Shown here piece by piece: positions 49,570 to 57,952 of a DNA stretch of 64,000 nt. This DNA comes from Desulfovibrio sp. Fe33 (GTDB lineage: Bacteria; Desulfobacterota; Desulfovibrionia; Desulfovibrionales; Desulfovibrionaceae). Position numbers and translations under genes: made by a program. Each line of letters opens with the position of its first letter. Positions within the stretch are counted from its first letter, which is position 1. Location of the stretch: NCBI RefSeq assembly GCF_028532725.1, contig NZ_JAQKGU010000002.1, positions 310,001 through 374,000 on the forward strand, read 5' to 3'. Under the pieces are notes generated by a model. That model made no database searches. It had not been told where the DNA came from and saw only the letters and a list, made by a program, of their open reading frames with translations.

Positions 49570-50108
49570 TAGGAAGCCTCCTTCCTTGTGAACAGGGGAT
49601 CGACGCGGGCGGCGTCGCGGATCATGACGGCGACGATCTGGAAGGCCGTGAGGCCTGCGGCCACCGGCACGGAGGTAAAGGGCACGAGCATGGTCATGCC
49701 GAAAATGGTCGCGAACTGGTGCGCGCCCTGTCCTGCCATGGTCACTCCGTACCAGGCGAGGAACAGGAAGAAGGCCAGGCCGAGCAGGTCGAGGACCATG
49801 CGCGCGGGCATCTGCCAGTTCAGCGGGAGGCGCGAGAAGACCAGGTCCAGGCCGATGTGTTCTCGCCGGTAGGCGCAGCACGGCACGGCCAGGAGCGCGG
49901 CCCAGATCATGAGGTAACGGGCCATTTCCTCGGTCCAGGTGGCTCCCATGGCCAGGGCGTAGCGTTCGAGAATCCCGAACCAGACCACGCCGATCATGGC
50001 GGCCACCAGGAGGGCGCAAAGCCGTTCCAGGACGTAGTTCAGTCTGAAAGCGACGCGCTCTACGGCGCCGGCCAGGTCGAAGAGTGATGTTGTTTTTTGT
50101 GTTTGCAT
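49569..50108 (-). CDS. dctQ: TRAP transporter small membrane subunit (DctQ)
   Basis: 179 aa with four membrane helices and the DctQ-family WTEEMARYLMIWAALLAVPC segment. It is the first gene of a seven-gene minus-strand operon (dctQ, dctM, dctP, two PLP enzymes, ygeY, D-aminoacylase) and lies 33 bp after the -12 element of a sigma54 promoter. Confidence 0.92.
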   Translation of the reverse strand: MQTQKTTSLFDLAGAVERVAFRLNYVLERLCALLVAAMIGVVWFGILERYALAMGATWTEEMARYLMIWAALLAVPCCAYRREHIGLDLVFSRLPLNWQMPARMVLDLLGLAFFLFLAWYGVTMAGQGAHQFATIFGMTMLVPFTSVPVAAGLTAFQIVAVMIRDAARVDPLFTRKEAS

Positions 50109-50141
50109 AGCGTGGTTGGTTAAAGTGATGCCCTCTTAAGA

Positions 50142-50156
50142 GCAGATACCGTGCCA
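50142..50156 (-). promoter_or_regulatory. Near-consensus sigma54 promoter of the TRAP operon
   Basis: On the minus strand TGGCACG-GTAT-CTGC matches the consensus TGGCACG-N4-TTGC at all positions but one. A divergently encoded sigma54 regulator is the natural activator. Confidence 0.88.
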
Positions 50157-50331
50157 TTGTCGGCGTTGGTTTGGAATTTTTTACCCTTTTTGAAATTTTA
50201 CAATAAACACCATAAAAACAGTGTCTTATGATGGATGCAAATTGCGAATCATTCATTGTGCCTGTTGAAGTAATTTCTTGAGCCTCTTCCAGTTTACGAT
50301 TATGTCATAGGTGTTTTCATTTTGATACCAA

Positions 50332-50359
50332 TGTCCGTTTCCTAGGACAGCGTGTCCTA
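50332..50359. promoter_or_regulatory. Candidate activator site for the sigma54 regulator
   Basis: TAGGACAGCGTGTCCTA (50343-50359) is a 17-bp palindrome with perfect 7-bp arms. A second overlapping pair, TGTCC (50332) with GGACA (50345), shares its half-site. It lies about 190 bp upstream of the TRAP operon -24 element, a usual distance for an enhancer-type site. Confidence 0.6.
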
Positions 50360-50463
50360 ACCCGGCGCGATGCGGGACAGTTCCTCCCCGGCTTGAACAT
50401 GGAGGACTTGGCGGCGGTATCGTTTTGATACGGAAGAACGGCGTTTGACAGGAGGAATGAGCC

Positions 50464-52230
50464 TTGGAGTCGAATATGGGATATTTCCCCCAAAACCTGC
50501 GGGACATCAGCGGGGCGGCGGCCAAATACGCGGCGGTCATCTCCCGCGTGCTTCGGGTGGATGTGGAGATCGTGGACGGGGGGCTCTATCGCGTGGCCGG
50601 GACCGGACGGTTCGCCGGGCTGGTGGGCAAGCAGATGTCCTCGGCCAGCGGCGTGTATCGCCAGGTGCTCAAGACAGGACGGCCGCTGGTTATTCAGGAG
50701 CCGGGCTTTTCCGAGTTCTGCGTCGGATGCCCCAACTGGAGATCCTGCGATGAAACCTTCGAGATGAGCACGCCCATCATCTATAAGGATGCGGTTGTAG
50801 GCGTCATCGGATTCGTCTGCTTCACCAAGGAGCAAAAGGACCATATCCAGGATAATTTTGAAGTTTTTTTCGATTTTTTGACCCAAATGGGCGACATTTT
50901 GGCTTCCAAGGTGGTCGAATCAATGGAATTGACGCGGAGCAGGGCGCTGGGCGAGCTGCTTGAGACCGTTGTGGACAAGGTGGACGAGGGCGTGCTTCTG
51001 CTCTCCGGCGACGGGCGAATCGTCCGTTCCAACCGCGCTGCGCAACAGATTCTCGATTTTCCCGTCGAGGAGCAGGGCTCCATCACCGTGAACCTGGCGC
51101 GAGGCGAAAATCGACTTTTACAATATTCGGAATATTCGGTCGGTATCCTTGGGCGGTCGCATTACGTTGCCGGGAACGAATACAACCTCCAGCACGGCGA
51201 AAGCTCCTGCATGTTCATGTTCCGCGATGCCCAGCTCATGCACGACAACGCCCTGCGGCTGGCCTCCTCGCATGAACGGCTCGGACTTGACGCCATCCTC
51301 GGGACTTCGGAGGTCATCGCCGCGCTCAAGAAACAGGTGTCCAGGCTCGCGGACTCCATTTCCTCGGTGCTGGTCACCGGCGAATCCGGCACGGGCAAGG
51401 AGCTTGTGGCCCGCGCTCTCAACGAGGAGGGCGGCCGTCGCGAAGGACCTTTCGTGGCCATCAACTGCGGTGCGATTCCCGAAACGCTTCTCGAAAGCGA
51501 ACTTTTCGGATACGTGGGCGGCGCTTTCACCGGAGCCAATCCCAAGGGAAAGATGGGCCGTTTCGAACAGGCCAACGGCGGAACCCTGTTTCTCGACGAG
51601 ATAGGCGACATGCCGCTGCATCTTCAGGCCAAGCTCCTGCGAGCCCTGGAACAGCGCGAAGTGACGCGCCTCGGATCGACCCAGTCCACGGCCATCGATG
51701 TGCGCGTGGTCTCGGCCACCAACCGCAACCTGGAGGAGATGGTCCACAGCGGCACCTTCCGCGAAGATCTCTTCTACCGCCTCAACGTCATCCCCATCCA
51801 TATTCCGCCCCTGAGGGAACGTCCGCGCGACATCCACCTTTTGTCCAAGGTCTTTCTCGAACAGAGCATGGCTCGTCTGGACAAGGAGATCCTGACCATC
51901 AAGGAGAGTTTCTGGACAACGGTGAGCGAATACCATTGGCCCGGAAACGTCCGCGAACTGCAAAACACCATGGAGTACGTGGCCAACGTCGTGGACTCAC
52001 CAGCCGTAATCACCCGCGAGACCTTGCCCATCAAGGTCCGTTCGGGCGGGCAGGAGTTCGAATATGCCGACTACAACCTGGAAAACATGGAGCGCACCGT
52101 CATCCAGCAGGCGCTGAAGACCTTCGGCGACGAGGACTCTTCCAAGGCTGCCAAGGAGCGGGTCGCCCGGAAACTCGGCATCGGCATCGCCACCCTCTAT
52201 CGCAAGATCAAGAAGTACGGTTTGGAGTAG
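50464..52230 (+). CDS. Sigma54-dependent regulator with Cys-containing sensory domain
   Basis: 588 aa from a TTG behind AGGAGGAATGAGCC. An ATG at 50476 with its own GGAG is nearly as good. Residues 1-165 form a GAF-like sensor with the motif [11 protein letters not shown], four residues that could bind a metal, haem or FeS cluster. A PAS domain follows ([20 protein letters not shown]), then an AAA+ domain with [24 protein letters not shown] and WPGNVREL, and a Fis HTH ([20 protein letters not shown]). There is no receiver domain, so it senses its ligand directly. It diverges from the TRAP operon, whose promoter is sigma54 type. Confidence 0.92.
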   Translation: MESNMGYFPQNLRDISGAAAKYAAVISRVLRVDVEIVDGGLYRVAGTGRFAGLVGKQMSSASGVYRQVLKTGRPLVIQEPGFSEFCVGCPNWRSCDETFEMSTPIIYKDAVVGVIGFVCFTKEQKDHIQDNFEVFFDFLTQMGDILASKVVESMELTRSRALGELLETVVDKVDEGVLLLSGDGRIVRSNRAAQQILDFPVEEQGSITVNLARGENRLLQYSEYSVGILGRSHYVAGNEYNLQHGESSCMFMFRDAQLMHDNALRLASSHERLGLDAILGTSEVIAALKKQVSRLADSISSVLVTGESGTGKELVARALNEEGGRREGPFVAINCGAIPETLLESELFGYVGGAFTGANPKGKMGRFEQANGGTLFLDEIGDMPLHLQAKLLRALEQREVTRLGSTQSTAIDVRVVSATNRNLEEMVHSGTFREDLFYRLNVIPIHIPPLRERPRDIHLLSKVFLEQSMARLDKEILTIKESFWTTVSEYHWPGNVRELQNTMEYVANVVDSPAVITRETLPIKVRSGGQEFEYADYNLENMERTVIQQALKTFGDEDSSKAAKERVARKLGIGIATLYRKIKKYGLE

Positions 52231-52633
52231 TTGGGAGAGCTTCGCCCTCCTTTCCGCGCCACTCCGCCATGTTGGAGGCCGTATCAAGGCTGAGCTCCGC
52301 GCGGTCGCACAGCCATGTCGGGCCATGACAGTCTATCCGGCGAGAAGGAGGTCGGGCTAGGGATATGCGGGGCGGTTTCGTTGCGCACCGGGGCCGCAGT
52401 TGGATAAGGTCAATAAATTTGGTGGTAAACGGGAAAAGGAGTTTTGTCCTTGCGCAATATGCCACCGGGGGGTATGACGTTTTTTCGCCGTTCAGCCGGC
52501 AGACTAACGGGGCTGCCGCCCCGGATTCACACCGCTGACCGCCCTTGGGCGGGATGCGGTTTTTCGCTGGCTCGCGGCGGAGCGTCCCCTGCAAAAATCC
52601 TATCATCAACGTACAACCGAATCTGCTGCCGAC
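52231..52633. other. 403-bp gap with two GC-rich hairpins before the TSCPD gene
   Basis: No gene is seen. CGGGGC-TGCC-GCCCCG (52508-52523) and CCGCCC-TT-GGGCGG (52539-52552) are compact hairpins in the putative leader of the next gene. I could not match them to a known riboswitch class. Confidence 0.45.
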
Positions 52634-52945
52634 ATGAAAACCAATCTATCCGAACTCGCTCCGCTTTCCCCATTCGACATGGCCGCCCCCGATAACGGGG
52701 ATTTCGAAGTCTTCAAGCCCGAAAACGTCTGTTCCAAGTTGATCCGCTACAGGGTTGAAGACGACCGCTTGACCGACCTCGAATTCACCGGAGGATGCGA
52801 CGGCAACCTCAAGGCCATTTCCGCTCTGGTCGAGGGCATGAAGGTCGAGGACGTGGTGTCCAAGCTCAAGGGCATCACCTGCGGGAAGAAAAGCACTTCC
52901 TGCGCGGACCAACTCTGCATCGCGCTCCTTGGCGGCGCGCACTGA
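52634..52945 (+). CDS. TSCPD-domain protein
   Basis: 103 aa. The second half, with TGGCDGNLKAISALVEGMKV, then GITCGKKSTSCADQLCIAL, matches the small TSCPD-domain family (TIGR03905 type), which also occurs at the C-terminus of some ribonucleotide reductases. The domain name comes from the conserved S-C-A-D-Q region (here STSCADQL). Stand-alone copies are common in anaerobes and their function is unknown. The Cys residues suggest metal or nucleotide binding. It stands alone here. Confidence 0.85.
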   Translation: MKTNLSELAPLSPFDMAAPDNGDFEVFKPENVCSKLIRYRVEDDRLTDLEFTGGCDGNLKAISALVEGMKVEDVVSKLKGITCGKKSTSCADQLCIALLGGAH

Positions 52946-53827
52946 TCCGAAGCCGCTTTCCATGTCCCGGCGGCCGGAAGGCCGTCGGGGTGTCTTGCTC
53001 CGCATCCCTTCATTTCCCGCATCCCTTCATTCCCCGCATCTCTTCATTTTCCGCATTTCCTCTTCCGCATTTCCTGCATTCTCCGCATTTTTCCCGCTTT
53101 AGATGTTTGCAGGAACGGATAGCCCCCATTCGACGCCATTTCCTCATTCTGCGAGATAATCAGCCGGCAGGTGTACAGGGCGTCGAAACTTCCTTCAAAT
53201 TCGCATTCCTTCGTCCTCGCAGTAACAGTCTCTGGCGACAGCCGAGGATGAAGCCGGGGCCGAGATTCCCCAGCTTGCGCACAAGCAGTCCGTAGGGCGC
53301 ATAAGGCGGAGAGTTTGGGCGCATCCATTCCTTCTCACCCCTTTCTTCCAGAAGGTTTGCGAGCCATCGCGGTTATCCCTGGGGAGTGGAAGTTCTCGCC
53401 GTGCGTGTTCCCGATATCTGAATGCATTATCTTTTGTCTTCCTGCGATCAGTGGTCTCCTGGACCGGTTTTCCGGGTCGTAGTCTTCCCCCTCCGTCCTT
53501 TTTCAAGGCGTCGGCGTTGGGCGGATTGTCTGGCCTTTGCGAATTTGTTTCGGCGTCAGCTTTGCGAATCCTTTCCATATCCTTGGCGAACCATGGCAAA
53601 ATTGTCTTTTCTATATGTTAAAAACGCGCAAGGCGTCGCCATGGTCTCGCAATATCGCGCCAGCACATACAAAATCAGGCAAAGTATGTTTTTTGGGCGA
53701 TCACGCAATAATAATTATTCAACTATTTAAGTGTATTAAGAAAGAGATAATCCGAAACGGCCGTGCGGCACACCCTATGCAAAGTGGGGAGGCAAGAAAC
53801 GCGACCACCCAACAAGGAGTATGGATA
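52946..53827. other. 882-bp region without a supported gene
   Basis: Frames open here on both strands (for example a minus-strand frame at 53195-53599) lack family features and ribosome-binding sites. The region contains the short tandem repeat at 53000-53095 and an AT-rich stretch at about 53570-53750, which may hold the promoter of the next gene. Confidence 0.5.
53000..53095. repeat. Degenerate 16-bp tandem repeat (CCGCATCCCTTCATTT type)
   Basis: About six imperfect copies of a pyrimidine-rich unit starting CCGCAT recur every 15-18 bp. The first three copies keep the CTTCATT half and later ones drift. It looks like slipped-strand expansion just after the TSCPD gene. Confidence 0.75.
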
Positions 53828-54451
53828 ATGGAAATAGTTTTCACAGCTCATGGGCATTCCTGTGACCTCGCCCTGCATCCGGTATCCGAAAAGACGGCAC
53901 GTTCCATTGAGAAGTATGGCCCTGAGGTCTATTCCATGAAGGCTCTGGAATGGTGGCGGAAGGGCAAGACGGCCACCTGGGGGATGCGCATCGACGATTC
54001 GTGCAGCATACAGGTCAGGGTGGATGGCGAGCTCGTTGATTTCGATTATGGGAGCATCATCGCCAACCCGTTGCGCATTCGCCGACGCATGTACCTCGAC
54101 AGCCGGGCCAAGTATCTCTGCGTGCTCGGCTTCGACAACGAAGTTTGCAAGTTTTCCTGGAAGTGGAGCGATGTCTCCGAGTACGACCCCTCCAAGTTCG
54201 AGTTCATGGTTCACCAGTGGGATCGCATCATGGGCGAAGAGGGATACTACATTCTGGACGAAATCCGGTACGGCAAGGAATTCGCCACCAGCCACGACTG
54301 GTGCGACGCCTCGGGTTTCACTCTGGTCCCTCCGCGCATAATCGATCTCGACGAGGTCAGGCGCGAACTGGCCGAGGGCGGTCCGGAGCACAACGGCCCC
54401 GCTTTCCCTTCCCCTCATCACACCATACCTTCTCCCAAGTCCCCGGAGTAA
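53828..54451 (+). CDS. Hypothetical protein, 207 aa
   Basis: Starts MEIVFTAHGHSCDLALHPVS behind AAGGAGTATGGATA. The frame is open about 290 bp upstream, but that part is not protein-like. It is acidic and Trp/Tyr-rich (ALEWWRKGKTATWGMRI, CKFSWKWSDVSEYDP, MVHQWDRIMGEEGYYI) with no signal peptide, no membrane helix and a Pro/His-rich tail. I do not recognise a family. It is probably a soluble cytoplasmic protein. It stands alone, between a long gap and a terminator-like hairpin. Confidence 0.75.
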   Translation: MEIVFTAHGHSCDLALHPVSEKTARSIEKYGPEVYSMKALEWWRKGKTATWGMRIDDSCSIQVRVDGELVDFDYGSIIANPLRIRRRMYLDSRAKYLCVLGFDNEVCKFSWKWSDVSEYDPSKFEFMVHQWDRIMGEEGYYILDEIRYGKEFATSHDWCDASGFTLVPPRIIDLDEVRRELAEGGPEHNGPAFPSPHHTIPSPKSPE

Positions 54452-54500
54452 TCCGGGCACTCCTCTTCCCGTCAGGGGCATCCGCAAGCCCCGCTGGGCA

Positions 54501-54529
54501 AGCCCCGCGCACTCCCCGTGCGTGGGGCT
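54501..54529 (+). terminator. Terminator after the 207-aa protein gene
   Basis: AGCCCC-GCGCAC and GTGCGT-GGGGCT pair around TCCCC, followed by TCAATTTTG. Confidence 0.75.
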
Positions 54530-54640
54530 TCAATTTTGCGGTGTGCGGATGCGCGGTTCGATGGGCGCGCCTGCGGACAGGGCGGAAGAAGGCCCCGCCC
54601 CCCGCGCTCCTGGGCGCGGAGGGCTCAATCGTAGGCGGGG

Positions 54641-56164
54641 CTAGTTCGGGTCGGATTCGGCGTCGGACGGGTGGTCCACATCCATGGCGGGTTGCAGGCG
54701 CAGGATGACGGTCGTGCCCTGGCCCGGGCGGCTGGCCAGGGTCACGCTGCCCCCGGATTCTTCGATGATCTTCTTTATGAGGGGCAGGCCCAGGCCGTTG
54801 CCTTCGTCCTTGGTGGAATAAAAGGGGTTGAAGGCGCGGTCCAGCTCCGTTTCGGTCATGCCCTTGCCCTGGTCCTTGATCCGGGCGATCAGTTCGCCGC
54901 CGTCCATGGACAGGGAAATGACCACGTCGCCGCCGGAGGGCATGGCTTCGATGGAGTTCTTGACGATGTTCACGAGGCATTGCTTGAGGGAATCGGCGTC
55001 GCCTTCCACGGAGGGCAGGTGCTCGTCGGCCTCGACTCGGATGTCGTAGCCCTGGCGGCCGTAGCCCACGCCCATGAGTTCGGCCGCGTCGCGGCTGACG
55101 GCGACCATGTCGACCGTGCCTCCCCGGCCGCGGGATGGGCGGACGAAGTTGAGCATGTTGGTCAGGAGCTTGTCGAGCCGCTTGGTCTCTTCGACGATGA
55201 TCTGGACCTTTTCCCGCTCCTGCGAGTCCAGCTTAGGGGAACGCAGCAGGGCGTTGGCGAAACCGCCGACCGCATAGAGCGGATTACGGATTTCATGGGC
55301 CAGGTAGGTGGATATTTCACCGATGATGGCGAACTTGTCCTGCTGCTGCTTGAACTTTTCGCGATGGGTGCGTTCGGTGATGTCACGATGCATGACCATA
55401 ATGTGGGACATCTGTCCGCGCATGTCGAAAATGGGATAGGCGTACAGGCGGTAGTACTGGAGCAGCCCGCTGCCGTTGACCCTGGTGACCATGGCCTCTT
55501 CCTTGCGGCCGCTGAGCAGGGTCTTGTGGAAGGGGCAGACGGGGTCGAGCTGGTTGCAGAACGTCGAGCCGTCGCGCAGCCGCGCGGCCATCCAGCACGG
55601 CTCGCCCAGAAGCTCCTTGCGCGGCACGCCCGCCCGCTGCCAGACCGTGCGGTTCACATCCTGGATGTTGCCGCTCTTGTCCAGCAGGAAGATGTCTTCG
55701 CGGATTTCGTCGATGATGGACTGGATCAGGGTGCGCTGGTGGTCCAGGCTGGTCATGTAGTTGCCTTTGACCACGGCCATGTCGTGGAGGCCGCAAAGGA
55801 AGATGAGCTCCCGGTGGTCGATCAGGGAGATGGATTGGGGCAGCTCCTGCCTAAGCCGGGCGGCAAGCTCCCTGTCGCCGGTGATTTCCACCACAAGATT
55901 GATCTCGGGGTGGGCGTCGAGCATTTCCCGGTAGGTCGGATAGACGGGGCAGGTCTCGCAGTCCTCGGGCAACGGATTGGCCTGGGGGGCGTTGCTGATG
56001 GCCGCCAGGCACATCTCGGGCAGGAACTCGCGGAATGCCTCGTTGTAAATTATGTCCAGCATGACCTGGAGCATGGAGCCGGTTCCCACAACGCCAACGT
56101 TGAAGGGGCCGAGCGTGCCGTTCCAGTAGCAGATGCCGAGATTTTCGTATGCGAAGTCGTCCAT
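54641..56164 (-). CDS. Histidine kinase with N-terminal Rossmann-like domain and PAS
   Basis: 507 aa, soluble. Residues 15-140 look like an NAD-binding Rossmann fold: glycine-rich NVGVVGTGSMLQVM, then YREMLDAHPEINLVVEITG, as in dehydrogenases that bind a nucleotide. A PAS domain follows (LIQSIIDEIREDIFLLDKSG) with a Cys pair in CNQLDPVCPFH. HisKA has TYLAHEIRNPLYAVGG and the HATPase has DQGKGMTE and GNGLGLPLIKK. It is the last gene of the signalling operon and lies 35 bp after a response regulator gene. A redox or nucleotide-ratio input is inferred. Confidence 0.88.
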   Translation of the reverse strand: MDDFAYENLGICYWNGTLGPFNVGVVGTGSMLQVMLDIIYNEAFREFLPEMCLAAISNAPQANPLPEDCETCPVYPTYREMLDAHPEINLVVEITGDRELAARLRQELPQSISLIDHRELIFLCGLHDMAVVKGNYMTSLDHQRTLIQSIIDEIREDIFLLDKSGNIQDVNRTVWQRAGVPRKELLGEPCWMAARLRDGSTFCNQLDPVCPFHKTLLSGRKEEAMVTRVNGSGLLQYYRLYAYPIFDMRGQMSHIMVMHRDITERTHREKFKQQQDKFAIIGEISTYLAHEIRNPLYAVGGFANALLRSPKLDSQEREKVQIIVEETKRLDKLLTNMLNFVRPSRGRGGTVDMVAVSRDAAELMGVGYGRQGYDIRVEADEHLPSVEGDADSLKQCLVNIVKNSIEAMPSGGDVVISLSMDGGELIARIKDQGKGMTETELDRAFNPFYSTKDEGNGLGLPLIKKIIEESGGSVTLASRPGQGTTVILRLQPAMDVDHPSDAESDPN

Positions 56165-56199
56165 GAACAGCCTCCGGGTCCGTCTTCAGGGCCGGCGTC

Positions 56200-56628
56200 C
56201 TAATCGTTCGCCGACCCGCCGATAAGTTCCGACATGCCGATCTCGCCGTGCCGCAACAGCTTGCGCTCCATGGCCCGCTGCACGGTTTCCACGATCTCCG
56301 GAAGGGAGGCGGGCTTGAGGAGATAGTCGAAGACCCCGTTGTGGAGCAGCTTCATGGCGTCGGTGATGGAGGTGTGCCCGGTCAGGCAGACGGTCTCCAC
56401 GTCGAACCCCTGGAGCTGTATCTCGCTGAAGGTCTCCGCGCCGGACATGCCTGGCATTTTCATGTCAAGCAATACCACGTCGAACTGGTTCGTGGCCAGC
56501 TTGTTCAGGGCCTCGTGCCCGTTTTCCGCAGCTTCGACGGTGTACCCCTCGGCGCTCAGCAGGCGGCATAGTGATTTCCGGAAACGCTCTTCGTCGTCGA
56601 CCACGAGGATCCTTGCCTTGTGGGTCAT
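56200..56628 (-). CDS. Single-domain response regulator
   Basis: 142 aa: a receiver domain (VVDDEERFRK, phosphoacceptor Asp in DVVLLDMKMPGMSG, Lys in LLKPASL) plus a 20-residue tail, with no output domain. It lies between two kinases, 11 bp after the kinase gene at 56640, and probably relays phosphoryl groups among them. Confidence 0.92.
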   Translation of the reverse strand: MTHKARILVVDDEERFRKSLCRLLSAEGYTVEAAENGHEALNKLATNQFDVVLLDMKMPGMSGAETFSEIQLQGFDVETVCLTGHTSITDAMKLLHNGVFDYLLKPASLPEIVETVQRAMERKLLRHGEIGMSELIGGSAND

Positions 56629-56639
56629 GATGCACCTCT

Positions 56640-57557
56640 TTATCGTGTTATGGGGATGCGCACGGTGAACGACGCTCCCCCGTCGGGGGGAGACGACACC
56701 AGGATGTCCCCGCCCAGTTCGTTGATGATTCGCAGGCTGACCGACAGGCCGAGCCCGGTGCCCTTGCCCGGAGCTTTGGTGGTGAAGAACGGGTTGAATA
56801 TGCGCTCCCGGTTTTCCGCAGGAATGCCGGGTCCGTTGTCACGTATCTCCGAGCAGGCCAGCGTCCCTTCACGGTACGTGGTGATGAAGATGTCGCCGTC
56901 CCGGTCCACGGCCTGCACCGCGTTGATGAGCAGGTTCAGGAAGACCTGGCGCAACAGGGGCGGGTCCGAAGTCACCATGGGCAGGTCCGTGGCCATTTTG
57001 CGGTGAATCGTGATGTTTCTCGGGATGGTTTCGCGTTCCACCAGTTCGAGCATGTCTTCGACCAACTGGTTGATGTCCGCCGGTTGGGAGACGGGCTTGC
57101 GCTTTCGGGCCAGGTCCAGGAGCTTGTGGGTGATGTCCGAGCAGCGGGAGACCTGGGCGTAGATGACGTCCAGGCTGGCGCGGACCTCGTCCAGCGCCTC
57201 CCGTGTGACGGGCTCGGAAAGGTTGTAGCGCATGAGCTCGGCCTCCTGGAGGATGATGTTCAGGGGGTTGTTGATCTCATGGGCGATGCCGGTGGACAGC
57301 TCGCCCAGCGCCAGAATCCGCTGGGACTGGATGAGCTGGTCCCCCATTTCGGTCCGTTCGGCCTCGGCCTGGTTCAGCCAGCGCGTCGAGACCCAGAGCA
57401 GCAGCCACATGCCGCAGGATATGATGAGGGCCACGGCCAGGGCTATGGTGTCCCCGGTGTGCCCGTGAAACCAGGCTGCGCCGCCCACGGCCAGGCAGGA
57501 CGCCGGGTAGGCGAACCGGCCGAGCATGACGACCTTCCGGGCGTTGGTCAGGCTCAT
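56640..57557 (-). CDS. Histidine kinase with two membrane spans and no sensor domain
   Basis: 305 aa. Two N-terminal membrane helices are joined by a very short loop (residues 9-55), then HisKA with STGIAHEINNPLNIIL and HATPase with DNGPGIPAEN and GTGLGLSVSLR. There is almost no periplasmic part, so the signal must come from the membrane, the cytoplasm or another operon protein. The start overlaps the response regulator gene by 4 bp. Confidence 0.92.
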   Translation of the reverse strand: MSLTNARKVVMLGRFAYPASCLAVGGAAWFHGHTGDTIALAVALIISCGMWLLLWVSTRWLNQAEAERTEMGDQLIQSQRILALGELSTGIAHEINNPLNIILQEAELMRYNLSEPVTREALDEVRASLDVIYAQVSRCSDITHKLLDLARKRKPVSQPADINQLVEDMLELVERETIPRNITIHRKMATDLPMVTSDPPLLRQVFLNLLINAVQAVDRDGDIFITTYREGTLACSEIRDNGPGIPAENRERIFNPFFTTKAPGKGTGLGLSVSLRIINELGGDILVSSPPDGGASFTVRIPITR

Positions 57558-57952
57558 TGACGGCTCCGGCGCTCGATGCGCAGCTTCGCGTGCTCATGGG
57601 CCGCGCGGATGCGTCCGAGAAGGTTGTCGATCGAGAACGGCTTGAGGATGTAATCGTAGGCTCCGAGGCTGATGCCCTCGATGCCCGATTGCAGGGAGCC
57701 GTGTCCGGTGAGCATGATGACCTCGGTGTCGCGGAACCGCTTGCGGATTTCCTTGAGCGTGTCGATGCCGGACAGCCCGGGCATCCGCACGTCGAGGATT
57801 ATCACATCCACCGGGTTGTCCCGGAGAAAGGCCAGGGCCGCCTCGCCGTTGGTCACGGTGTCCACATGCACGTTGCGCTTGGTGAGTCTTCGCTGAATGA
57901 GCTTCAGGAAGTCCTGTTCGTCGTCCACCACGAGTACGCGAATCTGGTTCAT
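57554..57952 (-). CDS. Single-domain response regulator
   Basis: 132 aa receiver: VVDDEQDFLK, Asp in DVIILDVRMPGLSG, Thr in MLTGHG and Lys in ILKPFS. There is no DNA-binding part. It overlaps the upstream kinase gene by one base and the downstream kinase gene by four, so these three are translationally coupled. Confidence 0.93.
   Translation of the reverse strand: MNQIRVLVVDDEQDFLKLIQRRLTKRNVHVDTVTNGEAALAFLRDNPVDVIILDVRMPGLSGIDTLKEIRKRFRDTEVIMLTGHGSLQSGIEGISLGAYDYILKPFSIDNLLGRIRAAHEHAKLRIERRSRQ

Noticed and set aside
53000-53095. CRISPR array
   Set aside because: Units are only about 16 bp, decay quickly and have no unique spacers. No cas genes are present.
53195-53599. Minus-strand gene of 134 aa in the sparse region
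   Set aside because: Composition is not protein-like, no family is recognised and no ribosome-binding site is seen.
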